Positions 23,329-33,347 of a stretch of DNA of 42,928 bases are shown piece after piece; within the stretch, counting starts at the first letter, position 1, and every line of letters begins with the position of its first letter. This DNA is from Candidatus Poribacteria bacterium (GTDB lineage: Bacteria; Poribacteria; WGA-4E; WGA-3G). The notes below the pieces were generated by a model that did no database searches, had not been told where the DNA came from, and worked only from the letters and a program-made list of their open reading frames with translations. Where the stretch lies: assembly GCA_003635315.1 (NCBI GenBank), contig PYJD01000013.1, positions 1 through 42,928 of the forward strand, written 5' to 3'. Both the position numbers and the translations under genes were made by a program.

Positions 23329-24072
23329 ATGCTACGCGATTTTTTTACGAATAAATGGTTTCTCTGGGGCATTAGTTATCTAATAGTGCTTACCTTTGTG
23401 TGTTTATTGTGGTATCAATACGATATAGCACATGAGAGAAAAATTCTATCTGAGGGAGAGGAAATATTACGCAAATCGGAAATATTCGAAAAGGTATCCG
23501 ATATGGATAGTGATGTAGAACAAACAGCGGATGCACCTATAGAAATTAATACGCAAACTGCGAAGAATCCTAAAACTAATATAAAGGATGAATTCGAGAA
23601 AGAGGCTACCACCGATAAAAACTCTGTGAACCCGATACAACAAACAGCGGGGTATGATAAAGAGATGCGTGTTTCTTCTTATGGTTTTGGACCGTATCCC
23701 GATCTACCACCAGGATTTCCAGATACATATTGGAATAACATAAGCAAGGAACATGAATTAATTGCGCGTGTTTGGTTTAAACTTAGGAAAGAAGGGGTAG
23801 ATGTGGTAGGAGGTGCCATGCAAAACGGATTGGTTTATCCCAGTATTCCCGAAACAATCTATGTGGAATGGGATTATGTTGGAGTAGAAAAATACGTTCA
23901 ACGTATAGCGGGGGACCCTAAAACGGTAGCGTATATAAGGAATTTACAAAACCCAGAGTATCCTCTGCGACAACGACTCACAGAGAAAGATATACCTCCA
24001 GGGGTCACTGTAAAAACATTTCCAGATGGAGGGATTGATCCCTATCATTACCTAAATTTAGAAAAGGAATAA
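23329..24072 (+). CDS. Membrane-anchored protein of the FGFGPYP family, second copy
   Basis: A 247-residue protein: one membrane helix (about 10-29, FLWGISYLIVLTFVCLLWYQ), an acidic/Thr-rich linker (about 35-105), and a C-terminal domain. It shares three blocks with the protein at 7211-7975: VSSYGFGPYPDLPPGFPD, ENGL/QNGLVYP followed by IPETIYVEWDY, and GIDPYHYLNL at the end. Even the DIA after the helix is kept (LWYQYDIAHE versus LWHKNDIASF). AGAAGAGGACCAAA precedes the ATG. No enzyme motif is recognised. A role at the outer face of the cytoplasmic membrane is likely from topology only. Confidence 0.7.
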   Translation: MLRDFFTNKWFLWGISYLIVLTFVCLLWYQYDIAHERKILSEGEEILRKSEIFEKVSDMDSDVEQTADAPIEINTQTAKNPKTNIKDEFEKEATTDKNSVNPIQQTAGYDKEMRVSSYGFGPYPDLPPGFPDTYWNNISKEHELIARVWFKLRKEGVDVVGGAMQNGLVYPSIPETIYVEWDYVGVEKYVQRIAGDPKTVAYIRNLQNPEYPLRQRLTEKDIPPGVTVKTFPDGGIDPYHYLNLEKE

Positions 24073-24131
24073 AACTATAAAAAAGTTTACAGGTATTTCA
24101 ATATTTCTGATGTTCGTTTTTTGATAGTCAT

Positions 24132-25169
24132 CTACCCAGATGGATGAATCACAAGAATATGTCCTTCTGCATCTCTATTGCTAACATGAACCTGCTGTCT
24201 TAATCTCAATTTTTTATACTGGTTTAATATCTTCTTAAAATATCCTGATTGTGTGGTATGCAATACAATATTTCCTGAGGGTTTGATTAAATAATTAAAC
24301 TGATCAAGAAAATCTTTACCTATACTATACTGTTCTAAATCCACCGGTAAATTACAAACGATCTTATCTATAGATCTCGGTTTTAAAGGAAGTGATTGGA
24401 CATTCCATAAGAAAAACTGACACGGTTGATGTTGTCTCCCAAAATTATTCAAGGTAGCAGCCAGGGCATTCTTGGATAGATCCCCACCAATCAAGTATTT
24501 ATATCGACCAGAATTGGCACGTTCCAAGAGAATAGTTCCTGCACCACACATTGGATCCAGAAATACATCATCTGGTTGCGGTTTCGATAACCTCACCATA
24601 CTATAGGCTAAAGTAGGCTTGATAGAATCAGATAAATTAACTTGCTTTCTTGACCGTTGTGCAAAATCAGTGGTAGATAACCGTATACTTATATATGCAT
24701 CATCTCCATATATCTCATTCCAAACATCTAATCCTGTATTTGACTCAGTCGGTTTCCAACCACGTTCAATTAATACTCTTTCAACCACCTGATGTAAGTC
24801 TCTCTTCTGAAAATTACGGAATCCTGCCATACGAGTGATGACTCGGAACTGAACACGTTTCTTTATTCGTAATCCAACTTGTCGACAAACCCCTAATACA
24901 TCTTCAAAATTAAACCTTGTTAGAGATTGTCGAATGGATGCTAATGAACTACGAGAACGGGTAATTTTTGGTATATGTCTAATTACAAGAAAGAGATTTT
25001 CAGCTGACCTTATTGAGAGTAGGTCCCTTGGATTCCCCAAATACTGGAACACAATCCGTCTCGGTTTTCTAAGTATTATCTTGAATTCTTTCGTTTCACC
25101 AAATCGGGAATTCAATTCCTGACGTGCTATGTTTTCTAATCCACCGATAACAAATATTGAATATATCAT
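24132..25169 (-). CDS. THUMP-type RNA (guanine-N2) methyltransferase-like protein
   Basis: The ATG at 25169 follows AAGG, 5 bases after the previous stop; a TTG at 25193 is less likely. The 345-residue protein has an N-terminal THUMP-like RNA-binding region (about 1-165, opening IYSIFVIGGLENIARQEL) and a Rossmann methyltransferase domain. The SAM motif is LDPMCGAGTILLE (about 204-216), the acidic motif GGDLSKNA (228-235), and the catalytic CNLPVD (272-277) in place of NPPYG/NLPFG. This resembles Trm14/THUMPD-type enzymes that methylate guanine N2 in tRNA or rRNA. It is the last gene of a three-gene minus-strand operon. Confidence 0.8.
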   Translation of the reverse strand: MIYSIFVIGGLENIARQELNSRFGETKEFKIILRKPRRIVFQYLGNPRDLLSIRSAENLFLVIRHIPKITRSRSSLASIRQSLTRFNFEDVLGVCRQVGLRIKKRVQFRVITRMAGFRNFQKRDLHQVVERVLIERGWKPTESNTGLDVWNEIYGDDAYISIRLSTTDFAQRSRKQVNLSDSIKPTLAYSMVRLSKPQPDDVFLDPMCGAGTILLERANSGRYKYLIGGDLSKNALAATLNNFGRQHQPCQFFLWNVQSLPLKPRSIDKIVCNLPVDLEQYSIGKDFLDQFNYLIKPSGNIVLHTTQSGYFKKILNQYKKLRLRQQVHVSNRDAEGHILVIHPSG

Positions 25170-25174
25170 TATCC

Positions 25175-27451
25175 TTACTCTGGTTGCGACCAATCTAAAT
25201 GACGGTGAAGAAAATCAAATGTCGCTTGAGAATTTATCTGATGTCCACCATCAAAGAACTCAATCTCTGTCTTGTCGGCAATTCGAAGTCTAACATAGTG
25301 TCTACGGACCGTCGCAAATTCATGGGCAACCCATTCATCTGGTGCGACACCATCGTCATGACCACGTTCAACCATAAAAGGTCTTGGAGATATTAATGCT
25401 GCCATTTCTGAATAATTGAAAGTATTACCTAAATCAAACTCGAACATCTCATATTCACCTGTGAACATATAACTATACCCAGAATCGTAGGTTGCGTTCT
25501 TTACTATCCATTCATTAAAATCGGCTGAACAAATGGAACAAGCATAACGATCAAGAACAGCAGGTACACGCATCGCTGTTTTGCCACCATAAGAAAGTCC
25601 ATAAAAGCCTATTCTATCTTCATCAACATAAGGTAGTCCTGCTAACCATTCGAGTGTTTGATCATGTTGACCAATAATTAATGAGAAGAGGGACCACTTG
25701 ATGGGGTTAGCCTTCCGTTGAATCACACGAAATGCATCATTACCAATATAAGGATTCTGTGGTGCGTATGTAATAAAACCTCTATCCGCCAACTGGGCAG
25801 CGTATGAGTGATAAACTGTTTGTCGACTTGGATCAGCTGTATCTTGTGGTCTACCCTCTAAACCGTGTTGACATACAACTACAGGTCTTCTTTCATCTGG
25901 TTTAAGATTTTTGGGAATTAATATTATACCATAAGCAAATACCTCATCCCAAACATCCAGAACTACTTCATAACCTCTCCATTTTGGTTCATCATATATT
26001 AACCGTGTCTTTGGATTCGCTGGTACATCCGGTTCAGGACAACGACCAATTACCTCTTTCCAAAAATAGTCTTTGAATTCAACACATGAATTCTTCCAAT
26101 TCTCAAGCGAAGTGTTGTCTGTCTTATTCCAGAAAAACTCTTGCCGACGCGTTGCTGCCTCTCTTAGCAATCTTTGTGTAAAATTGATGAGTTGCATAAA
26201 CTGGTTTTGTTGTCGTGAAGCATAGTCAAATGAAATGGTTGAATCTATTTCTAATGTGGAATCCTTAACAGTGATGGCATCCTTAACAGTGATGGCATCC
26301 TTTATTCCAAGACCTTTCAAGAGTCCAGAAATTGCATCTAAAGATCCCGGTAATCTGTCCACTGGATGAATGAGGTGTATATTATTTATCGAATCAAGTT
26401 CATCATAAATATGTCTGGCACGATTAAATTCAGCTTCAACTGATTTTATTGGTGGGGATACCAATTGTCCTGGGGCTGCACCACCTCTATTATCACGGAC
26501 TGATGGGGGACCTTGCACCTCTGGACCACGACTTGTTTCTACTATCAATGTACGAGGAGCAATTAAACTGGCTATCTCTGCATCACCAAATTCTTGTACC
26601 AATCCCCATACATTACGATAAATCGGTTCACGCCAAACCTCTTCACGTTCTTGAAAATAACCACTGACAACTGTAGATTGTATACGTTCGTCAATTGCAG
26701 CACTATACAGACCAATTAACCCTCCCTCACCATAACCGAATACACCTATCGGAAGTTCATTCAAGGACATCCAATCTACAAGTGAAAGAACTTTCTGTAC
26801 TTCATACCCTATAATATGTCTTCCTAACTGATATGCCATACGATAGATGAATTCACGATGGGGTTGATTTGTAAATCTACCTATTTTAGAATTGCCAGAA
26901 TAGGTATCATCTCTATTAATTAATAGTGGAACAACCACTCTCCATCCTAATTCTGCCAATCTTCGTGCAAACTGAGCAGATTCTGGTAGTTCATCTGTAA
27001 TACCCGTAACCATCTCAGGTGTCCAATCCGCATCAGGGATTGCTATAACTTGTGCTATTGTACTTTGGTTATCTACTGGATCCAGAAGTAGACCTTCACC
27101 CACTACCTCATCAAACACTTGCCATCTTACTCTTGAGACTGTGTAATTCACACCCTTTGCAATTTCTATAGGTGTATGAGTTGATGCTATGTATGATAGA
27201 GAAGTAATCGGCAGACGTTCATCAACACAACCAATCTGTTTAATCAACCTTTCTCTGTTCGGTTGAATGGATTCTGAATATGCAGAATATGAACTATAGT
27301 TACGATTCCATAGAGATTCACGGTTTTCTTTTGAGGATACTATGGCACGCCTGACATAATTGTCAAGATCCTCCACCATCTGTGTAGCAAGATCCTGCTC
27401 TAAGGTTAATGCTTCCGTCCCTTCCAATACATGTGTCCCTTCTTTTGACAT
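25175..27451 (-). CDS. Tandem alpha/beta-hydrolase (acetyl xylan esterase/dienelactone hydrolase-like), N-terminal copy degenerate
   Basis: ATG 27451 (after GTGAGAACTACT) gives 758 residues; a GTG at 27505 overlaps the upstream stop. Two hydrolase-like halves are seen. In the first (about 100-400) the nucleophile elbow reads VFGYGEGGLIG, with Glu242 where Ser is expected, so it is probably inactive. The second (about 480-758) is complete: GFYGLSYGGKTA (Ser620), RGHDDGVAPDEW (Asp699/700) and FFDGGHQI (His737). No signal peptide is visible, so it may be cytoplasmic. An 18-base tandem duplication lies in the linker. It probably cleaves an ester, possibly sugar acetyl groups. Operon: CoA-transferase upstream (43 bases), RNA methyltransferase downstream (5 bases). 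Confidence 0.75.
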   Translation of the reverse strand: MSKEGTHVLEGTEALTLEQDLATQMVEDLDNYVRRAIVSSKENRESLWNRNYSSYSAYSESIQPNRERLIKQIGCVDERLPITSLSYIASTHTPIEIAKGVNYTVSRVRWQVFDEVVGEGLLLDPVDNQSTIAQVIAIPDADWTPEMVTGITDELPESAQFARRLAELGWRVVVPLLINRDDTYSGNSKIGRFTNQPHREFIYRMAYQLGRHIIGYEVQKVLSLVDWMSLNELPIGVFGYGEGGLIGLYSAAIDERIQSTVVSGYFQEREEVWREPIYRNVWGLVQEFGDAEIASLIAPRTLIVETSRGPEVQGPPSVRDNRGGAAPGQLVSPPIKSVEAEFNRARHIYDELDSINNIHLIHPVDRLPGSLDAISGLLKGLGIKDAITVKDAITVKDSTLEIDSTISFDYASRQQNQFMQLINFTQRLLREAATRRQEFFWNKTDNTSLENWKNSCVEFKDYFWKEVIGRCPEPDVPANPKTRLIYDEPKWRGYEVVLDVWDEVFAYGIILIPKNLKPDERRPVVVCQHGLEGRPQDTADPSRQTVYHSYAAQLADRGFITYAPQNPYIGNDAFRVIQRKANPIKWSLFSLIIGQHDQTLEWLAGLPYVDEDRIGFYGLSYGGKTAMRVPAVLDRYACSICSADFNEWIVKNATYDSGYSYMFTGEYEMFEFDLGNTFNYSEMAALISPRPFMVERGHDDGVAPDEWVAHEFATVRRHYVRLRIADKTEIEFFDGGHQINSQATFDFLHRHLDWSQPE
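26263..26298. repeat. 18-bp perfect tandem duplication inside the hydrolase gene
   Basis: CCTTAACAGTGATGGCAT occurs twice in a row, coding a repeated six-residue block (KDAITV) in the linker. It keeps the frame and looks like a recent slippage event. Confidence 0.9.
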
Positions 27452-27494
27452 AGTAGTTCTCACTTTCTGTTTACTATATGATAATTGATTATGA

Positions 27495-28682
27495 TTATAT
27501 GACACGTTCTCTTCGTAATATTTCTATTTCTACTTCAGTGATACCCAAGAACCTCATCAATAACGGATCGGTGTGTTCTCCCAAAGACGGAGCAGGTTTG
27601 TCAACACTCCCAGGGGTATCAGACAACTTAATGGGTATTCCCGGTATTTCAACGATACCTGTTAGTTGATGGACAACCTGTGTTATCATCTCTCTTGCTT
27701 TTACCTGTTCATGATTAACAACTTCATCAATGGAATTAATTGGTCCACATGGAACACCAATTTCACCTAAAGACTCTATCCATTCTCCAGTAGTTCGTGA
27801 ACACATTTTTTTTGATATAATTGGGTATAATTCTGAATGGTTCTCTGTTCTATCTGCATTAGTTTTAAAGCGAGTATCCGATATTAATGTTTCAAGTCCT
27901 ACATGTTTACAGAATCTTTCCCATAGAGAATCATTACCAATCGCAATAATTATATATCCATCTTTCGATTCATAAGCTTCAAATGGTGTAATAACAGGGT
28001 GACGTGTTCCAAGGGGTTGAGGTATTTCATCTGTCGCAAAATAACGAACGATAGCATTTTCCAATACTGCGACTAAACTATCCAACATTGCAACATCAAC
28101 CATTTGTCCTTTACCTGTTTTGTTACGTTGATGCAATGCAGATAATATACCTATTGTCGTAAATAAAGCAGCGGTTATATCACTTATTGATGTACCTACA
28201 CGAACAGGAGGTCTACCCGGTTCACCAGTAATGCTTATTATCCCTCCCATACCTTGTATTATCATATCGTAGGCACCATGTTCTGATAACGGTCCAGTCT
28301 GTCCAAAACCAGAACATGCAGCATAGATAAGAGAAGGGAATTCACCAGCCAGAGCTTCATAATCCAAACCAAGTTTCTTCATTGTCCCTGGTCGATAATT
28401 CTCAGTGAGAATATCACACTGTCTTAGTAGATCTTTAAACAACTGTTTTCCTCGATCACTCTTTAAATCTAATGTAATACTCTTCTTACCTCTATTGATA
28501 CTCATAAAATACAAACTAAAACCATTCTTAAATGGTCCGAAGTTTCTGGATTCATCACCTATTCGAGGTTGTTCAATTTTTATGACTTCTGCACCAAGAT
28601 CAGCAAGGATCATTGTTGTATAAGGTCCAGCCAGAACTCGAGTTAAATCTAAAATCCTTAAACCAGACAAAGGTCCAGACAT
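27495..28682 (-). CDS. CaiB/BaiF (class III) CoA-transferase
   Basis: A 395-residue class III CoA-transferase that moves CoA between carboxylic acids. Typical blocks are GLRILDLTRVLAGPYTTMIL followed by ADLGAEVIKIE, then NRGKKSITLDL, ENYRPGTMKKLGLD, and AYDMIIQGMGG with the catalytic Asp at 139. The C-terminal part closes with PSLGEHTDPLL. AAGGATAATTAC precedes the ATG. It heads a minus-strand operon with the tandem hydrolase and the RNA methyltransferase. Substrates are unknown; relatives handle carnitine, oxalate/formate and aromatic acids. Confidence 0.88.
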   Translation of the reverse strand: MSGPLSGLRILDLTRVLAGPYTTMILADLGAEVIKIEQPRIGDESRNFGPFKNGFSLYFMSINRGKKSITLDLKSDRGKQLFKDLLRQCDILTENYRPGTMKKLGLDYEALAGEFPSLIYAACSGFGQTGPLSEHGAYDMIIQGMGGIISITGEPGRPPVRVGTSISDITAALFTTIGILSALHQRNKTGKGQMVDVAMLDSLVAVLENAIVRYFATDEIPQPLGTRHPVITPFEAYESKDGYIIIAIGNDSLWERFCKHVGLETLISDTRFKTNADRTENHSELYPIISKKMCSRTTGEWIESLGEIGVPCGPINSIDEVVNHEQVKAREMITQVVHQLTGIVEIPGIPIKLSDTPGSVDKPAPSLGEHTDPLLMRFLGITEVEIEILRRERVI

Positions 28683-28816
28683 GTAATTATCCTTAAAATT
28701 GGTAAATTGGTTGCTTTTATGAGGTGGGAGTGATAATATGAAATCATTCCATATAGTAGCAGCAATCAGATACGATGTCCAAACGTTTATTGTATATTTA
28801 ATATCTTAGGAGACAG

Positions 28817-29896
28817 ATGATGGATAAGTTAAAAATTGCACATATTGGAACTGGGAACCGTGGTTCAAATACCTACCTACCTATAATAACAAAATTAAAG
28901 CATGATTTAGAACTGGTAGCGGTATGTGATCTTGACAAAGGTAGAGTTCAACAACAAGCAGACAAGTATCAAGTTCCCAGATATACAGATACTGAGGAAA
29001 TGTTAACACAGATTAAACCAGATATCTGCTCTATTGTGATTACACCAAGTAATAATCATATCCCGGGTCTACTATGTTCTCAATTTGGGGTAAGCTATTG
29101 TACTGAAACTCCGATTAATACCGATTTAAAATTAGCCGATCAGATGATAGAAGCAGCTAATGAATATGGTACAAAACTGGAGGTAAATGAAAATTACTAC
29201 CGAAATCCATCTGAACGGATTAAACGTCAGCTAATTCTTGAAGGTGTCTTTGGTAAGGTTAATGTGGCATATAACGACTTTCGTGGACATGGTTACCATG
29301 GAATTGGTCTTCTCAGAAGTTATGTCGGTTTTGACAATGAACCTGTACAAGTATACGGTTTTCGTAAAGGGTTTAGGGTCCAGGATCATGTCTGGAGAAA
29401 GGGACAACCGAAACGTAAAGAGGAAGATTGGCAGCATTCTGTTATAGAGTTTACAGATGGTGCTGTCGGTATTTTCAATTTTACGAGTCTATCATACGGA
29501 TCACCCCTTCGCGGATTCAATGGGACAAAGTTCTATGCCGAACGCGGAATGTATTTCCGTGACGAAGCTGTAATCTTAAATGAGGATGCAGATACGCAGA
29601 TTCCTATTACCATTACACGCAAAACAAACAATGTGGAAGGTTATGATACACTCGCCGCACTTGTAGCAGATACGACACCAGAAGTGGTCTGGGAAAATCC
29701 TCTACAAAATTATCCACTTAGTGATGGAGAGATAACTGTAGCTTCAGAATTAATGAGTCTTGTAAATGCGGTTCGTAATGATACTGAACCGGAATATGGG
29801 GCATATAACGGAAGAAAAGACCGTGAAATAGATGTCGCAATGTCTATGTCATGGAAAAACAATGGAGCACCAGTTGCCTTCCCATTTGACTACTAA
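28817..29896 (+). CDS. Gfo/Idh/MocA family protein with altered EKP motif
   Basis: A 359-residue protein (or 358 from the second ATG at 28820) after AGGAGACAG. The N-terminus KLKIAHIGTGNRGSNTYLP is a proper Rossmann loop. The second signature, normally Glu-Lys-Pro, reads VSYCTETPINTDL, so the conserved Lys is Thr. The following helix keeps ADQMIEAANEYG and the EVNENYYRNPS strand. The C-terminal domain carries FRGHGYHGIGLLRSYVG in place of the usual GGGxxxDxGxH. The fold is clear, but the changed residues suggest a different reaction or a non-catalytic role. It is divergent from the CoA-transferase operon. Confidence 0.8.
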   Translation: MMDKLKIAHIGTGNRGSNTYLPIITKLKHDLELVAVCDLDKGRVQQQADKYQVPRYTDTEEMLTQIKPDICSIVITPSNNHIPGLLCSQFGVSYCTETPINTDLKLADQMIEAANEYGTKLEVNENYYRNPSERIKRQLILEGVFGKVNVAYNDFRGHGYHGIGLLRSYVGFDNEPVQVYGFRKGFRVQDHVWRKGQPKRKEEDWQHSVIEFTDGAVGIFNFTSLSYGSPLRGFNGTKFYAERGMYFRDEAVILNEDADTQIPITITRKTNNVEGYDTLAALVADTTPEVVWENPLQNYPLSDGEITVASELMSLVNAVRNDTEPEYGAYNGRKDREIDVAMSMSWKNNGAPVAFPFDY

Positions 29897-30309
29897 TCAA
29901 AAATCAAGACCTACACAATATCTCTTAAAAGTCTCATGATAAGGGGTTGGGAATTTTCAAATGCATCCATAACGTTCAACCGTTTCGATTCCCTGTAATA
30001 CCATTTCTGATATTTAATGTCTTTCTTGTAGCATAAACTTTCCAGTTTGTGCTTCATACCGCTTCATTTCTAATAGTAGGTAATAGGACAAAAATTAATA
30101 GAAATGGTATAGCTTTATATTCCGTACATGGCATGTGTTTATTATTCACACGAAAGTTTGCTAACATCATAGAATTACCAATTTATTATATACAACTTCA
30201 AGACCTATAAGAGTTCATAATGGTACAATAACAAACAAAAATCCTTGTTATCAATGTAAATTTGGAGTATACTTATTCTTTGAATTTGTCCTACTGGAGG
30301 TATCAAACC
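29897..30309. other. Intergenic region with one small inverted-repeat element
   Basis: The 413-base gap holds the 116-bp inverted-repeat element (29996-30111). Otherwise it holds only AT-rich sequence up to the GGAGG ribosome site at 30296-30300 of the next gene. No coding sequence is convincing. Confidence 0.6.
29996..30111. repeat. MITE-like element with TAATACCATTTCT ends (copy A)
   Basis: The left end is TAATACCATTTCTGATATTT, and the right end read on the minus strand is TATACCATTTCTATTAATTT, so about 12 terminal bases are inverted repeats. The inside carries a hairpin AGCATAAACT/AGTTTGTGCT (30030-30039, 30044-30053), similar to the hairpin at 6270-6286. No coding capacity. It fits a miniature inverted-repeat element. 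Confidence 0.65.
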
Positions 30310-31197
30310 TTGAAGTCTTTTCGACTATTTTTTACGATAATATTTATACTACTATTTACCTCAATTATTAATAGTAATGAGGTAGCGAAATACTATTTTC
30401 CGGATAAACTTGGTAGTCTCTGGACTTATGAGGATCAAGATGGAAATGAATTTACAAGATATGCCATTGAAGAAACTACCATTGATGGAGTTTCATTCCG
30501 TGCTTTTTCTTATGATCCTGAGATTGATGATTGGGAAGACTACAAGTACATAATGCATCCATTCTTATATCAAGTTAGTGATCATTGGATTTCTCTATAT
30601 GTTGGGAACGACATAGAAAATGGTACCAAATCCATAGTTACGAATAAAATGCAAGAAGTAGTTGCAACTATGCGGCAAGAAATGGCTGAAAAACTACCGG
30701 ATGGAATAACAATGGACTTTGATTTTTCGGTCGAACCCACAGCACAAGACTATTTCTATCTCATGCCAATTTCTGAGGACAACAATGATGATTGGGTGGC
30801 TATGAACATTACATTAAAGGTTGTGTTAAAGCTTGATTTACAAGGCGTTCCTGTTGAAATTCCCGAGGAGCTTAAATCTATAACTGCTACTACTACTCTT
30901 GAACAAACCGGTTCAATTCTTGATACTGAATCTATTGAAACGAACGCAGGGATATTTGACGATTGTTTCAAAATACAATATCGCCTAACCGCCACTACTG
31001 ATACATCTCTACCACAAGAATTCAAACAATTCTTACCTGATCAAGAAACTGGTGGTTCTACTACAACAATTTGGTTTGCGCCAAACGTCGGAATTGTCAA
31101 ATACACAAGTGAAGAAGACTCTGGTGATGTTGAAACGATTGAGTTGACTAATTACGAAATAAAAAATGATAATGCACAAGAAAATAATGAAAAATAA
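30310..31197 (+). CDS. Secreted hypothetical protein, first of a tandem pair
   Basis: The start is TTG 30310, since GGAGG (30296-30300) stands 9 bases upstream; the longer frame from 30262 lacks a site. The 295-residue protein has a signal peptide (KSFRLFFTIIFILLFTSIIN). The mature part opens with YYFPDKLGSLWTYEDQDGNE, and the C-terminal half includes AGIFDDCFKIQY and TTIWFAPNVGIVKYTSE. The next gene shares this whole layout. The pattern of a WTY start and a late IWFAxxVGIVK resembles DUF3108-like beta-rich envelope proteins, but I cannot assign a family. Location is probably periplasm or outer face. Function unknown. Confidence 0.7.
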   Translation: MKSFRLFFTIIFILLFTSIINSNEVAKYYFPDKLGSLWTYEDQDGNEFTRYAIEETTIDGVSFRAFSYDPEIDDWEDYKYIMHPFLYQVSDHWISLYVGNDIENGTKSIVTNKMQEVVATMRQEMAEKLPDGITMDFDFSVEPTAQDYFYLMPISEDNNDDWVAMNITLKVVLKLDLQGVPVEIPEELKSITATTTLEQTGSILDTESIETNAGIFDDCFKIQYRLTATTDTSLPQEFKQFLPDQETGGSTTTIWFAPNVGIVKYTSEEDSGDVETIELTNYEIKNDNAQENNEK

Positions 31198-31339
31198 ACA
31201 TAGCAAGAAGTGTAGGTGTGGATTATAGACCTTTAGGATTCCTGGATTGATACACTCCAACTATAGACAATAGTCATCCAATCTATCTATGTCGAATTAA
31301 AGCTATAATAATTAAAAAAGTATTACATAATATATTCTC

Positions 31340-32287
31340 ATGATTAAGAGTATTCTCATATCTATCTCATGTATAATGTTGAATACATCTATTCTATTTT
31401 CAATGAGTCCTGTAGAAACAATATTCCCTGTTGATATAGGGAGTTATTGGACTTATACAGACCAAGATAGGAATGAATTAATTCGAACTGTTTCTGAAGA
31501 TAAAGAAATTGATGATAAAAAGTATAAGTCATTTGAATATCAACCTGAACTATCAGATGATTTAGATTTACAACCTTTGCTCCATACAACACTGTTCAGT
31601 ATTGATAATACCAAGGTGGTCTATAAATTATCAAATGAGTTAGAAATTGCAATAAAGAACAGGATAAAAAAGGAACTTGATATTTACTCACAATTGGCAG
31701 AAAGTTCTTTTCAAGAGATATATCCACCTGATTCAGGGATTACATTAGATGTTAAATTTGAAATTGATATTAAGCCAGAAAAAGAACTTCTCTTATTTGA
31801 TATATTAGTTCCAGTACGTAAGGAATGGGTGGTAAATACTACAGAAATAAAAATTAAGATAATTCAAGATATTCAAGGATTACCTGACTTTGGTAATGAA
31901 ATCGATAATCCTGAATCTGTAATAACACTTAAAATTACACAAACAGCAATAAAGCTTGGACATGAGAATGTGGTTACTACTGCTGGAGAATTTGATCGTT
32001 GTATTAAAATAGAATACAAGACTAAAACTGAAGTCAAATCTGATAATATTCTAACACCTGAACTAAAAGCAGGTGAAACAGTGACTACGATTTGGTTTGC
32101 TGCACATGTAGGTATTGTGAAAATACACCAAGAAACATACAAGACTTTCCTGAATATTTTCGCTGAAAGTGAAATGATCAAAAAAACAAAATTGGATATT
32201 GATACAAATGAAATCATATCTCCTACTGTTACAACATTAGAACTTAAAAAGTACAAGATCGAATCAGCACATATGGAGCAGGAATGA
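31340..32287 (+). CDS. Secreted hypothetical protein, second of the pair, overlapping hemB
   Basis: A 315-residue paralogue of the upstream protein. It has a signal peptide (about 1-21), then [20 protein letters not shown], a central acidic/Lys-rich region, [29 protein letters not shown], and a closing LELKKYKI. Its TGA overlaps the hemB ATG (ATGA at 32284-32287), so hemB translation is probably coupled to it. A secreted protein coupled to a haem enzyme is unusual and may only reflect operon packing. No cofactor motif (such as CxxCH) is visible. Confidence 0.75.
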   Translation: MIKSILISISCIMLNTSILFSMSPVETIFPVDIGSYWTYTDQDRNELIRTVSEDKEIDDKKYKSFEYQPELSDDLDLQPLLHTTLFSIDNTKVVYKLSNELEIAIKNRIKKELDIYSQLAESSFQEIYPPDSGITLDVKFEIDIKPEKELLLFDILVPVRKEWVVNTTEIKIKIIQDIQGLPDFGNEIDNPESVITLKITQTAIKLGHENVVTTAGEFDRCIKIEYKTKTEVKSDNILTPELKAGETVTTIWFAAHVGIVKIHQETYKTFLNIFAESEMIKKTKLDIDTNEIISPTVTTLELKKYKIESAHMEQE

Positions 32288-33261
32288 GTTTCTTTCCAAT
32301 CTATCGTCCAAGAAGAATTCGAGCAAATGAGAATATTAGACGACTTGTAAGAGAAACTCAATTATCAGTTGACGATCTAATCTATCCAATGTTTGTTATT
32401 CACGGACAGGATACTGCTATAGAAATAACATCTATGCCTGGATGTTTTCAATTTTCTATAGATCGTTTAGTTATTGCTGCGAAAGAATTGAGTGAACTGG
32501 GAATACCGGGTACAATTCTGTTTGGAATACCTGAGAGTAAAGATTCTATTGGTTCAGAAGCTTACGACGTAAACGGTATCATTCAACAAGCTGTTCGGGC
32601 AATCAAAGATGCTGTACCAGACTTATTAGTCATCACCGATGTTTGTCTATGTGAATATACGGATCATGGACATTGTGGAATTATTGAATCTGGTGAAGTG
32701 AAAAATGATGCGACGCTTGAAGTATTGGTGAAAGAGAGTATATCCCATGCACATGCTGGAGCAGATATAATTGCTCCTTCTGATATGATGGATGGAAGAG
32801 TTGGAACCATCCGAAAGGCTTTGGATAGTGAAGGATATGAAAATATACCCATAATGGCATATTCTGCAAAATATGCATCAGCATTTTACGGTCCATTTCG
32901 TGAAGCTGCAGAATCTGCACCACAATTTGGGGATCGTCGTTCCTACCAGATGGATCCACCAAATTCTGATGAAGCAATACGGGAAGTTCATCAAGATATA
33001 CATGAAGGTGCTGACATCGTGATGGTTAAGCCAGCGTTATCATATCTTGATGTAATCAACCGTGTAAAAACGCAATTCCAAATACCTGTTGCAGCCTATA
33101 ATGTCAGTGGTGAATACGCAATGATTAAAGCAGCCGCTCAAAACGGATGGATAGATGAAAAACGAGTTGCATTAGAGGTTTTAACAAGTATAAAACGCGC
33201 TGGAGCAGATATGATTCTAACCTATTTCGCAAAATCTGTAGTGAAATGGATGAATCAGTGA
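32284..33261 (+). CDS. hemB: Delta-aminolevulinic acid dehydratase (porphobilinogen synthase)
   Basis: A 325-residue protein that joins two 5-aminolevulinate molecules into porphobilinogen. Clear hallmarks: [18 protein letters not shown] at the N-terminus; a zinc-site triad Cys121, Cys123 and Cys131 in [14 protein letters not shown]; and the two active-site lysines Lys196 ([16 protein letters not shown]) and Lys249 ([11 protein letters not shown]). It is therefore the zinc-dependent type. The ATG overlaps the stop of the secreted protein by 4 bases. hemL follows 86 bases later behind its own strong ribosome site. Confidence 0.97.
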   Translation: MSFFPIYRPRRIRANENIRRLVRETQLSVDDLIYPMFVIHGQDTAIEITSMPGCFQFSIDRLVIAAKELSELGIPGTILFGIPESKDSIGSEAYDVNGIIQQAVRAIKDAVPDLLVITDVCLCEYTDHGHCGIIESGEVKNDATLEVLVKESISHAHAGADIIAPSDMMDGRVGTIRKALDSEGYENIPIMAYSAKYASAFYGPFREAAESAPQFGDRRSYQMDPPNSDEAIREVHQDIHEGADIVMVKPALSYLDVINRVKTQFQIPVAAYNVSGEYAMIKAAAQNGWIDEKRVALEVLTSIKRAGADMILTYFAKSVVKWMNQ

Positions 33262-33347
33262 ATTGTAGATAATAATTTTGAGAAATTAAAATAGATATTT
33301 GGGAAAGAAAATAATTAAAGTGCATCAAACTATTAGGAGGTATAAAT

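Noticed and set aside
24073..24124. Micro-ORF after the second FGFGPYP gene
   Set aside because: It encodes a short hydrophobic run but lacks an ATG, GTG or TTG start in frame.
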